Shown in pieces: positions 22,196 to 33,400 of a DNA stretch of 64,000 nt. This DNA is from Dalbergia cochinchinensis (taxonomy: Eukaryota; Streptophyta; Magnoliopsida; Fabales; Fabaceae). A program made the position numbers and the translations under genes. The DNA is taken from positions 53,203,646-53,267,645 of the forward strand of contig CM062374.1 in the NCBI GenBank assembly GCA_031216125.1, in the 5' to 3' direction. The notes under the pieces are model-generated. The model searched no databases, had not been told where the DNA came from, and worked only from the letters and a program-made list of their open reading frames with translations. The stretch's first letter is position 1; every line of letters begins with the position of its first letter.

Positions 22196-22526
22196 TGTTA
22201 GATTGCATTTTTCGTTTAGGGAGGAAGAAGGAAAAACAAAACTTGAGTAGGGGCAGTTTGGTCATTTTTTTAGGTTCTTTTTTTTTTTAAGAAAAAAAGG
22301 AGACAGAAGAGGGGTTGTGGTTTAAAACCACTAAACCCCCTTCCCTCAAACTCTCACACTTTTCTCTCCATCCCGTCCCTCTGTTCCCTCACGTCCCCTT
22401 CATCTTCTTCTTCCCTTTCTTTTATTTTATTTTATTTTTAAAAAGAACCTAAGAAAATGACCAAACTACCCCTACTTAAGTTTTGTTTTTCCTTTTTCCT
22501 CCCTAAATGAAAAATGCAATCTGACA
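22196..22526. repeat. Inverted repeat of LTR 5' halves
   Basis: 22196-22285 and 22435-22526 are near-perfect reverse complements: TGTTAGATTGCATTTTTC versus TGTCAGATTGCATTTTTC, followed by the shared aaacaaaactt and agtttggtcatttt blocks. Between them is a unique stretch of about 150 bp with a TATA-like ggtttaaaacc and a C/T-rich leader. The outer right end is CTGACA followed by the AATAC duplication. Confidence 0.88.
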
Positions 22527-22531
22527 AATAC

Positions 22532-22682
22532 TAGTAACACTTTAAAACAGTTCATATATACATACATATAGCCCAAAATCATTATTTTCCATAAATTCTA
22601 ACAATAGTATTCTAATAGAGAAATGTGAATATCTGGTTATGCCCCTTATAGGTGACATAACAAAATCTCTAACTATACCTAT
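22532..22682 (-). mobile_element. LTR-A copy 4 (minus), second segment
   Basis: Sequence resumes after the AATAC duplication and matches 44560-44760 of the full LTR (aatctctggttat, gtgacataacaaa...tctctaa). It ends at CCTAT (22678-22682), the target of the next insertion. Confidence 0.7.
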
Positions 22683-23388
22683 TGTAACGCCTCGATTTTT
22701 ATTGCTATGCAAAATGACCAAAATACCCCTAGGTCATTTCTACACAAGATTTGAGGCCAAAATGGTCCAGGCCATCTTCAATAGGATATTTTGATATTAG
22801 AATAACATTATATGGTGATTAAATAGCAATATGTGCAAAAATCACGATTTTCAATTTTTCAGTGTGCAAATGACCAAAATGCCCCTAAGGTCATTTTTGC
22901 CCCGAAATCAAGGACCCGATCAGGCTATCCTCTCAAGGGGTTAGTTTTATGCTTGAAGGGGATTATGTGTGTTATGGATATTGTAGATGTGAAAATATCA
23001 ACTTCAAATTTTCTGCCAAGTGAAATTACCAAAATTCCCCTGTGGTAATTTAACACGAGATTCAGTAATTTCTGAACCTAGTCATCGCCCGGGAGTTCAA
23101 AATGTTTATTACATGTGTAATTTGATATTTGAAAATGTTCGGGTGGTTTGGGAATTTTTACGAGTACCATTTTACGCCTAATTAACAATAATTGAGCTTA
23201 TTTACGTAATCAAATAAATATAGGCAATTATAGGCTCTAATTAAAGATAAAGTAATTTTATTCATTTATCTTGAGTCAAAATAATTATTTGAGGTAATTT
23301 TAAAGCATAAGATTATTTTAGAAAGATTGTTTTCTTTCTTAATTAAAAGGGGTTCTTAAGACACATAATAGGAAATTAGTGTATTAAA

Positions 23389-23736
23389 TTTCTTTTTCTT
23401 AAAAATAAAATATAAATTATATTTATTTATTTTTTATTACTTCAGATTATTTGCACTAAAATTCCACTACATATGTTGGCCATTTAATTTTGTAGTGGAG
23501 CACCTTAAATATTTGATTATTAAGCACTTACTTTAGTTTATCAATTTCTTTTCCACTAACAATTTCTTTTTCTCAAAAATAAAATATATTTTAGATTTAT
23601 TTTTATTTTATTACTTCAGATTATTAGCACTAAAATTTCCACTATAAGTGTTGGCCATTTAATTTTGTCTTGAGCAATTTTAAACTCTTGATGGTTAAGC
23701 CACTTACACTAATTTATCATTTCTAAACCATTACAA
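23389..23736. repeat. 174-bp tandem duplication in LTR-C
   Basis: Two adjacent units share tttctttttct, aaaaataaaatat, attacttcagattatt, gcactaaaat, ttggccatttaattttgt and acttac...ttatcatttc-type blocks at a constant offset of 174 bp. Confidence 0.8.
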
Positions 23737-23835
23737 ATTAAATACCCATCAAATATATGTCCTACCACTCACAAAAATTGAAAAAATACTCCCCATTATA
23801 GCCATTAATGCAGCTGCCTCACCCCCCAAAATCCC

Positions 23836-23843
23836 TATAAATA
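23836..23843 (+). promoter_or_regulatory. TATA box of LTR-C
   Basis: TATAAATA sits about 1.15 kb inside the LTR, just before the pyrimidine-rich cacacaaacattcattc leader. This placement suits the U3/R boundary. Confidence 0.5.
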
Positions 23844-26818
23844 TGTGTTTTCCAAGCCTAAATCACACACAAACATTCATTCTTACCATTTGTATTTTTG
23901 GTTGTAGTCTTACTCACAAAAATTAGCCAAAAATCCTCTCTTCTCTCTCTAAATACAAAGCTCTCTTCTTCCTTCTCCACCTCCAAGAGACTCCATTCTT
24001 GATATCCATCCAAGTTCCCAAGCTCAAACAAACACATACATACCGTAAACCAACCCCAAGCACCTAAACTTTCCATATCCAAACACAAGAACACAACAAA
24101 AATCCTCCCACCATTTCATCTTCACTTGGCCAAATATATACCATCACTAAGATCAGATTTTTGTCATTGATATCTCATACAAGATCAAGCTCTTACTCTA
24201 ATTAACAAAGAAACAACTTGGTAGGGATTTTTATTTCATGTACTTTCTTTTGTTCTTCCTTTATATTTATGATTTGATAATGACCATGGCTTGATGATGA
24301 GGAATCATGGTGGTGGTTGTGAATCCATCATTTAAATGTCCTCTAAAGCCCAAGATTTAATTCTTGATGACAAAAAGATTTCTAAAGGAGTTACTAAGTC
24401 TTGAGTTTTAAGCAATAAGACATAAAATGAACTTTGCATCCATATTTATGTTATAAGTTCTTGCATATCATATTTATATTTCAAGTTTTTCATAATCATA
24501 TTTATATTCCAAGTTATCACTTTAATTCTTGAAGATAATAATATAAACTTGCATATTCATATTTACTTTCAAGTTGTCACCTAAATCATAAATACCTAAG
24601 AATGAATTTGTATCTTTATATTTATATCTCAAGCCTTGCATTTCATATTTATCTTTCTAAGTTATCACCTTATAATGATAATAATAAGGTTACAAGACAA
24701 GTTTATGATTCTAGTTATCATTTAAATCCTAAAGTTCAAGATTTTACTTGTTTTTATTTTAAATGACAACTTTGATCATGGACACTTCTCATCTATTTAT
24801 TTTTGGCACTTATATAATTCTGATTTAAATCTTGATATACTTTTATTTTTAGGCATGATCTTGTCTTTAAATTTGTACAAAGAAATTTTGAAAGACCTAG
24901 AAATTATAAAGGATTAAGAATACGATTTTCTCATGATTTTAAATGCTAAAATTGTAGTATTCTGATCTAATCCTTTAGAACTGAAAAAGGTTACTGATTT
25001 AGGATGTTTAGATGAGTTTAAATCGCTAGTAGTTATTGTAAAAATTATTTTTGGTACCATAGATGCATAAAGAGTAGTTACAAGTGTTAGTTTGGGCCGT
25101 TTTTGCAAAATGCACGAGAAAGTTGTGTTTTGAACTACCAACTATGTTATTTCAGCTAAATGATTTTATTTTTAAGCTACTAATGATGTTGAATGTGTCC
25201 ATGAGTCCAAATACCATTTATGAAGTTTATATAAAGTTTTAGAAATTTCGATTCGTCGTTAAATATTAAAAACAAGCGATTTTGCACTTTGACCCCTAAA
25301 ATGTATTGAAATTTGGTTTATGGCCTTAAAAGGTTTCACGATGAGTTTATAACGGTTTCTAATAGTTATATGTCTATTAAAAGTATTGGTTAATGTTAAA
25401 GATCTCTAGTTTGTGAGAAGGTGTTACAAAGGGGTATTTGCATTTTGACCCGTAACCTTTGAGAAATTGTGATTTGACCCTTTGGGGCTTAAGCGTAAAT
25501 GTTGATAAATTTGATGACATGAATGCGGTTGATATCTTGTGAAGGCTATATTCATGTGTTGAAACTCATATGGCTTATGGATATATGCAATGAAGTATGA
25601 TACATGTTTATGTGGTTTAAGTTATGGTATGTTATAATTATGCTTGATAAATTGAGATGCATGATTCCATGAAGTTTATGAGCATGAAATGTTGAAATGA
25701 TGAGTTATTCATATTTGCATCTCTATATAACATGCCAAGTTTAAAGGTGACATAAGACACATGGAAATGATCCTCTGTGACTCACTGAATTAAAGGTTAT
25801 GAGAGGTGATCCAAATAGGAAATGATCCTTTAGACTCCCAATTAAAGGTTATGAAAGGTGATCCTAATGCCCCTATCCCGTACCTTAAGAGTCGGGAATT
25901 TATCTTATCAAAAGGGATAAGAATAAGCTAGTGACGACTAGTGAGTATGAGCTCATAACCTAGAACTCTCGAGAAAGAGAAGAATTATAGGGCGGCCCCC
26001 AAGGAAAGAGAAAAAAAGAAGTTTAAGTCACTTGTAAGAATGATGATCATGATGTTCTTTATATCATATGCATTGTTTTATGAATTTAATGATACTATAT
26101 ATGATATTGACATGCATCCATGATTAATATGTTGCATTCATGACATTAAGATTCATGCTAAAAGATACGGGTCTCGCTTAATGATATTTAGAACTTAATA
26201 AATAGACTTATATATATGTTCACCATTTTTCATAATTAAACCCGAGATTCCAGGGGCGATGACGATGACACTTGTGTTATAGTCGGGAAGCCCTCTTGAG
26301 ATTCTTGTATAAGTTTCTCATCCCTTTTCTTTTTTCCGTGTCGTCTCAGACATGAATGAAGGTGTAGTTCGTGATTTGTCTTGAGAGTGGGCGAGAGCTA
26401 CTAGAGAATAACTTCCTTTTTGGATATTTTTCCTTAGAGTAATTGTATCTCGATTATCGCTTTGTATATTATTGACGGATATATATTGATGTCCTTAAGA
26501 TTACAAGAGATCACTATTATGTCTGATTATTGATATGTCATCATTATTTGAGTTATGTTATGTTATGGTTGTATTCTGTATTTACCTGATATTCGTTTCT
26601 AACATCTCTCTTATGCAGGTAAGGTAATGACGTTAGGTATTTAGTATGCGCGGCTCACGATTTGTTATTTAAGTTCAACAAAAAAAATTTTACCCATATT
26701 TTTACTAAAGTATTTTAAAGAAGTTTGAGTTAAAAACTGAAACAAAAGAGTAATGACTAATAATTAACTTAAATGCGTCTTAGGCGTGTTGAGTTAAATA
26801 TTAGGGTGTTACACCTAT

Positions 26819-28020
26819 CATTTGTTGCATAACAGTTTCTTTGCTCTATGGTTCTTAAAGAACCAAAATGTGGAGACCTAACTAGGTTCTATTCTCTACT
26901 CTATGAGATTGTCTTTAAGGACAACTTGGTACCAAGATTAACGATCAATTCCAGCCGTTAACTAGCTGTCTGTTTCTCTATGACTACTGCCTAGCTCAAA
27001 ATCACATTTATGATAATTTCTCTAAACAATGTATCAAGGTATAAAAGCCTTATCATAAGCAAAAACCACTTCCATAATCCATTCTACCTTAATCAAAAGT
27101 CTCTAAATCCCAATTTATCATCAATTCTATATAGAATCAGTTTAACAACAATAGTCCTATGAGTTTTACTATAAAATATATTTCATGCTCTTAAACCAGC
27201 AGTTCAAAACATAATAACCAACAATAATCTCAATTCTAATATAGTAATCTCTGAAAATCATGCTTTAAGCCATATTTTCATGAAAATAACTCTAATGAAC
27301 AACATAGAGATCACATGTTTGAACCTACTCACCTGGAGGGGTGAAATATGTAGAACTAGCACCCACAAAACTCTAGGAGGTAGGAATGACACCAGTATCT
27401 GCCATTAAAATAATAGAACTCTATATTAACTTCTAGAATCTCTAAACAACTCAACTTTATCTCAACAGAAAGGAAGAACTCCATTCCTTTAACAAGCATG
27501 AAAATCACCCTAAGAGCAATGAGGAATTGAAGAAAAGGAAGTAAAACCAATAAAACAACATACCTTAAAAGCCTTAGAAGTGAAAGATTGAAGTTAGAAT
27601 TGAAAGAAATGGAAGGAAATGGAGTTTAAAGTGAGAAACAGAGGTTGAAGATGAAGTTTCTACATTTTGGGAGGGGGGTGAGGATCGTGTTTTGGTGGTT
27701 TAGACCTCAAAAAAGGGCTTTTATAAAAACTTGAACGCTATAGCGCTAATAGAAAGCATTCTAGAAAAGCACCACCTCACTGCTAGACTGCTAACAAGGC
27801 TACTTTGAGCACTGCAGCGCTCTCCAAAGTACATATTTTCCTTATTTGCACTGCCTTACCCTATGTGACCACGCTCATTTTAGCACTGCATCACTCTCAA
27901 TAATGGTTTCTCCTAAGGTCTTGGGTCATAAATTGAGTGGGATCTACGAACAACATGAGTAGGACCTACCAACAATATGAATGGGTCCTAGGAAACTCTA
28001 TAGCGGTCTCGGATTTACCT
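26819..28020 (-). mobile_element. LTR-A copy 4 (minus), third segment
   Basis: LTR-A resumes after the CCTAT duplication: acttggtaccaag...ttaac, the ctcacctgga block, and the leader region. Then comes the palindrome-rich promoter segment (27740-27900: cgctatagcgc, cactgcagcgctc). Its outer end near 28020 is eroded and is followed by a short Copia LTR scrap (28040-28085, gaattagttagaattagtta). Confidence 0.7.
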
Positions 28021-28089
28021 AGGGATATGTGTGCCTAATGTATTACATAAACACAACAGAATTAGTTAGAATTAGTTATTTGCTAACTC

Positions 28090-29215
28090 TGTATTTATGC
28101 TTTGTCCAATAATCCATCCTAAAAATCTAAAAAATAAAATAAATCTAAAAGTATACAACCTATAGAAAATGGGTTGAAATTAACTCCTTCAAATCCAAAC
28201 TTGTGCAGTTCACTCTAGAGTTTTTAGTAACTAGTTTTATACATATGTTATTTTAGTTATTAACTTTTAAAATAAGTCAAATTATTTCTTGATATTAAAA
28301 AATAGGAGTCAAGTTAGTTTTGCATTCTATATTTATTTAATACTTTATCAATTAAATTATGATGTATAACATTGAGTAATATCTTAACATACTATGCATT
28401 ATTTGAAGTATAATAAAATTTAAAATAACTTATTTGTATTTAGGCACTAAAATAAGTCATTTTAAACTTAATTCTACTTTAGATGAAATGTTAAATACAA
28501 GTAAGCTAAGGGACTAATATGATTCATGTTTTGTAGTATCAAAAACAAATTTGACTTATTTTAAAGCCAGAAACTAAAATAACTCACAAGTGTCAAGAAC
28601 TCAAATGAACACCAACTCTTCAATCTAATATAATCTACATACAACTTTCTTAAATAATGCAATTAATGTAATAATTCAATTTATTATGTTCCCATTTTGT
28701 TCTTAATTTTCAGAAATTCATATGCCATATATATTATGAGAATAAGTTTAATAATAATAATTCAATCAGAAATTTACTAATAAAAATATTAATAACAATT
28801 TTCAATAAAAAATAGTCATAACAACATTTTATAAAAAAATAGTAATGATAATGATGTATAGTTGTATGCATTTTTCCATTTGTGACATTTTGTTTTCTTT
28901 ATGTATGTCTTAGTATTTTCTTTGAATTTTGACTTAAATATAATTTTTTTTCCAAAATTATTTGGTTTTACTTTTTGTCATTAGATGGTTTATGTTAAAT
29001 GTTGAATTGGTTAATAGATAGTCTAGTTTTTACATCCTATATGATAGCTAACAATTATACATGATAATTATTTTTAAATTTTGATTTATTGACAGTATAA
29101 ATACTGTCATCTAATCATATATGTTTATTTATAAGATTTTCAAAATAATAGATAATCAAAGTCAAATATTTTTATTAATATAGTAATACGTGGTTTTACA
29201 CACATACACACACAT

Positions 29216-29216
<1 letters not shown>
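28090..29216. other. AT-rich intergenic DNA
   Basis: No gene seen. It contains the TIR repeat at 28257-28583 and otherwise simple AT-rich sequence. Confidence 0.5.
28257..28583. mobile_element. TIR-type repeat, copy 2
   Basis: It has long, imperfect inverted ends. The left reads gttattttagtta, then ttttaaaataagtcaaatt, and later tatttatttaatactttatc. The complement of the right reads gttattttagttt, then tttaaaataagtcaaattt, and later tgtatttaacatttcatc. This is a non-coding, probably MULE- or MITE-like element, related to 389-800. Confidence 0.6.

Positions 29217-29262
<46 letters not shown>
29217..29262. repeat. (TA)n microsatellite
   Basis: An uninterrupted TA run of about 23 units, directly next to the TIR element at 29278. 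Alternating TA tracts are common targets and by-products of TIR transposons. Confidence 0.95.
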
Positions 29263-29267
<5 letters not shown>

Positions 29268-29277
29268 ATCAATTTGC

Positions 29278-29640
29278 TCAAGGAGTAAATTTTGCATACT
29301 TACTCCATTCTATAACTCTTCATTTACATCGAATTTAATCAATCCGACCGTTAATTTATGCTATATTATATTGGTGATCATGCATGTCAAATTTCAAAAA
29401 AATTGGATAATAATAGCCATATAATCTATTAATCGATATTTACCTATATTTGTAAAAACATATTATCCATAAAAATAAAATGAAATATTGAACTATCAAA
29501 TCATTTTCAAATTATATGAAACTTTATATACTCAGTAGGAACTTTAAATTCAACGGTTGAATTGATACAACTTCATGCATAAAAAAAATTATTTGATGGA
29601 GTAAGTAGACCAAGATTTACTTCTAGAGTAAACGGAGTGT
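29278..29640. mobile_element. MITE with ACTTACTCCAT inverted ends
   Basis: Left end: aaggagtaaattttg, then acttactccat. Complement of right end: agaagtaaatcttg, then acttactccat. The interior of about 300 bp is AT-rich and non-coding. The TSD cannot be read clearly beside the TA repeat. Confidence 0.65.
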
Positions 29641-30421
29641 ATTATATATTTATATATAATTTTTCCCTTTGAAGTAACAATCCATATAAATTAAATTCTT
29701 TCTTAAAACTCTAATCATATAAAATAACCAAATTTGATTAATGATTGAAACTGTCTACTATTTTCACTTAACTACTTATATATTTTAATTTAAACTATAA
29801 TTATTAATTAAGATTTTTATTGTATCTAATATTTTTTGGGCAATGTTATATTTTAATTGTTTCTTGGTCAAAATTATTGTCGGAATTTATTAATATTTAA
29901 TGAGTTTTTTTTGGTATAATGAGATTGAATGAGTAAGTCAAAGGAATACAAATTATCCATAAATTCAATCTTTATTTTATTTTTTATTTTTTGGTAAGTA
30001 TCAAAGCAATCTTTATGAGGCGCAACGCACCTAGTCCTAATAGTCCAGTCCCTAAGGCAATAATGCACTGAACAATTTTAAGAAGATTTGTTTTGATTGA
30101 CAACAATTTTAGGCTAAGAAGATAATATTATAATATAATGTAATTTATTTATTAGTGGGGAATGAGTAAAGATATTGAAAACGACAAAAGGCCATAGGGT
30201 GGTGGGGAGGCCATTTTAACCTGTCTGGCACAGAATCTGTCTGTCACTCTTCTCCTCCTTGGAACGAGAGATACCACCGTGACTACTCACTAGCTATACA
30301 CACATTACATATACCACTGTCCTACATATAATCCCCCCCGGCGGCGGAATCCTTCCTTAAACAGATTGTACTACTGTCCTTGCTGCTGCCGCCTGTGTTG
30401 TCTGTTGGCGGCGTTACAGCT
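29641..30421. other. Intergenic DNA and kaurene oxidase 5' region
   Basis: AT-rich up to about 30180. The last 240 bp are GC-richer and hold the expected promoter and leader of the following gene. No unambiguous TATA box; tatacacac and acatatacc near 30294-30316 are candidates only. Confidence 0.4.
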
Positions 30422-33400
30422 ATGGACATCCTCACACATCCCGTTGTCACCTCCCTTGCGCTCGGTGCTTTCTCTCTCCTCCTGTTCCTCTTCTTACACA
30501 GGCTTGCACGAGGCTCCACCAAGCATTCCCACCTCCCAAAAGTACCAGGTACCACTGCGTACTCACTCGATCATGCTTTTGTTTATTTATTTATTTTTAA
30601 TCATCTATCCATCCGGGCTTCTATGTGTTTTTATCATTTTCCGTATGATATCAATAGAATAAGCGAGCATAAACGACCCAAAAAAAAAGGAAAAAAGAAA
30701 AAGAAATAATGAACTAAATTGGGTGAATGGGATTCGGTGCAGTGGTTCCAGGTGTGCCAGTGATAGGGAATCTGCTGCAATTGAAGGAGAAGAAACCGTA
30801 CAAGACGTTCGCGCAGATGGCAGAGAAGCATGGGCCCATATACTCGATCAGAACGGGTGCTTCCACCATAATTGTTCTCAACTCTGCCCATCTTGCTAAG
30901 GAGGTCAGTCAGTCCACCACTAAACTCACTCACTAACATATATTATTCACCAACCCCATATTACTAGTACACTTCAATTCTACTTTCAATCACCAACTTC
31001 GCTCAAACCCTACTAGCAAGAAGAAGACGAATAGATTCCTTGAAACCACCAAGGTCATGTGCTGGTTTGCTAGTTGCTACTGTAGGTCCTTGAATCCATC
31101 ATGGCGTTTGCTGAAGACTGAAATGAGAGCACCCCCTTTTTCTTTTCTTTGGTCATGAATGAGAGGACCCCTTGGATCCTTGAGCACGAGACTGAAGTGC
31201 TCATAAAGCCCCAATGGGCTTCTTGTTGGTCATTTTCTTTTGGAGGTGTAATATCCATCACGGCAAAACCAAATGGCTTATAGATTTACAACAGGGATTT
31301 ACAATTTTGGCCCAAAAATTAAAAAAAAAAACAAGGATTTACGAGGGAAATTTTTTTATAATGGTGCATCAGTGAGTGTATTTGAATGAAATGGGGTTAT
31401 GGAAAAATTTGGAATAAGATGGGGTTTTTTACACATAAATCGCTTATTAGCGTTTTGTCACACATGAGAACTATAGTCACTGTTTGGTCACTGTTTCGAA
31501 GCCCCTCAAATCGCAAACCAACGATTTGTGAAGGAAACTGCACTGTATGAAGAATCTCTATGACAGGAGCAGGTGTAGGCGCACAGTTGTGTGGTTTGTG
31601 TGTATTTTTTCACAAATCGCTATGTAGCGATTTCTGTGTTTCTGAAACACATAAATCGCTACATAGCGATTTGTAAATGAAAAAAATACTAATTTTTAAT
31701 TTGCACTGATAGCAAATCACTAGGTAGCGATTTGTATAAAAAAAAACTCATATTTCTCTTAAACACCAAAAATTCCAATAAACCACTTAAATCACTTCCC
31801 TTTCTCCATATCCAAAATAATGAACCGATTTACGATGATAAGTTTTATTTTGTTATGAAGTATTTTAAGTTTTGAAGGATCAAATATATTTTTAGTCCTC
31901 ATAAATAAATGAGTCATTTTTTATTTTGGTCCCTTTAAAATTTGTTTTGTTTTTAGTCTCTCTTTTTTCTATCTTTTTGTTTGGTCTTTTTTGTGTTGGT
32001 TCGTTGTTAAATAGTAATATTTATAAAAATAAAAAATATTTTTTATATATTTAAAAAGAAAAAATTCAATATTTGTAACCATAAAATGCATGCTCAAAAA
32101 TATTTATATGGCGTTTAGAAACCTTTAATGAGATGGAATTAAATTAAATTCTTATATTTAGAATGAGTCAATAAATTAAAAAATTGATTTTAATTTCTTG
32201 ATTTGGAATGAGTTTGTTTTGTTTTTAGTCCCTCTTTCTTCTATCTTTTTGTGTTTGGTCCTTTTTGGTTTAATTCGATGTTAAATATAGATATTTATAA
32301 GAATAAAAAGAACATTTTTTAAATATTTAAAAAAATAAATTTTAAATATTCTTAACTACAAATGCTTACTCAAAAATATGTATATGGCGTTTGGAAACAT
32401 TTAATAAGATATAATTGAATTAAATTAAATTTTTATGTTTGTAATGAGTTAATAAATTAAAGAATTGATTTAAATTCCTTAATTTGGGATGAATCTAAAA
32501 ATGAATTAATTTAATTACTTTTACTATTTTATCCTTTATTAATGGGTTATAAATAAAATATTATATTCAAGTAAGGTTATTTTGATATATTTTTTTTGTT
32601 GGAATTCAATTCTCACATCAAATCACACTCATTTGGGTCTGATTTCAATTCCGTAGTTTTGTTGAATTTCAATTTCCATGAGATTTTAATTTCTTTACTT
32701 AAGTTGCTTCCAAAACATGAAATTCAATTCAATTCCTTAATAGAATTGAACTCCGGGGGTTTTCAAACGCCCTTAACACCAAAATTAGAACAACGGGAAC
32801 TGGAAACAAAGAGAATAAAAAAAAGGGGTCTAAAATCAAAGCAAAAATTTTAGAGGGACCAAAATCTAAATGACTTATATTTGTAGGGACTAAGAAGCAT
32901 GCACATGCACACATGTACATATATACATATATTAGTGTATGGACGCAGCGTGAATCTCATTTGTACCTCATTTAATAGTAGATGAGATGAGTAAGATCGT
33001 ATGCAACACAAAACTTCTCCACATAACATTACCCCAAATCTAGCTCCCAATAAGGGTTTATACCTTTGTGAATGCAATTACATCTACATGCCAAAAATTT
33101 TTATGAATTAATACACCAATTTTAAGATGTAACTAGCACCCTTGTCGTCTGTTGTTTCCTTCTTGTTTAGAATAATAATTTGTACTAGCAGACGAGAAAT
33201 TTCTATGATTCTTCATAACTAGATCGCATGTAATTCTTCTTGTTTCCGGTTGATTGGATTTTAGATTTTTATGGCAATTGCAGGCAATGGTTACCAGATA
33301 TGCATCAATTTCATCACGGAAGCTATCAAATGCACTAACGATTCTGACTCAGAATAAATGTATGGTTGCTATTAGTGACTACAATGAATTTCACAAAATG

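Larger units (their letters stand above)
15477..22526 (+). mobile_element. Ty3/gypsy chromovirus-type element with rearranged LTRs
   Basis: A 7,050-bp insertion bounded by exact AATAC duplications (15472-15476 and 22527-22531). The interior (about 17089-22195) is a plus-strand gypsy element. It has a degraded initiator-Met-type primer-binding site (17093-17104), gag with zinc knuckle, protease, RT, RNase H, integrase and a chromodomain relic, and a polypurine tract (22181-22192). All frames carry stops or frameshifts. The ends are abnormal. The left end is an inverted pair of LTR 3' portions (15477-16218 and 16378-17088). The right end is an inverted pair of LTR 5' portions (22196-22285 and 22435-22526). 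The order of domains (PR-RT-RH-IN-chromodomain) fits the Tekay/Del-like chromovirus group. Confidence 0.88.
22683..26813 (+). mobile_element. 4.1-kb solo LTR (family C) with TSD
   Basis: 4,131 bp starting TGTAACGCCTCG and ending GGGTGTTACA, flanked by exact CCTAT duplications (22678-22682 and 26814-26818). It has no retrotransposon coding sequence. A TATA box (TATAAATA, 23836-23843) is followed by a C/T/A-rich leader, consistent with an LTR promoter. It contains a 174-bp tandem duplication (23389 and 23563) and a shorter duplication near 25770-25870 (attaaaggttatga...ggtgatcc). The length is large for an LTR and fits long-LTR gypsy lineages such as Ogre/TAT, but the family is not proven. The orientation call follows the TATA box. 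Confidence 0.8.

Noticed and set aside
30001..30068. Possible tRNA-like stretch upstream of KO
   Set aside because: No consistent cloverleaf or conserved TTC loop could be found by eye.
31437..31733. Possible CRISPR-like or regularly spaced array
   Set aside because: The units are palindromes with irregular spacing (39 and 61 bp) in a plant intron; not a CRISPR array.
32596..33077. Open frames inside KO intron 2
   Set aside because: They lie within the TIR element and intron; no domain, and KO exons splice cleanly across them.
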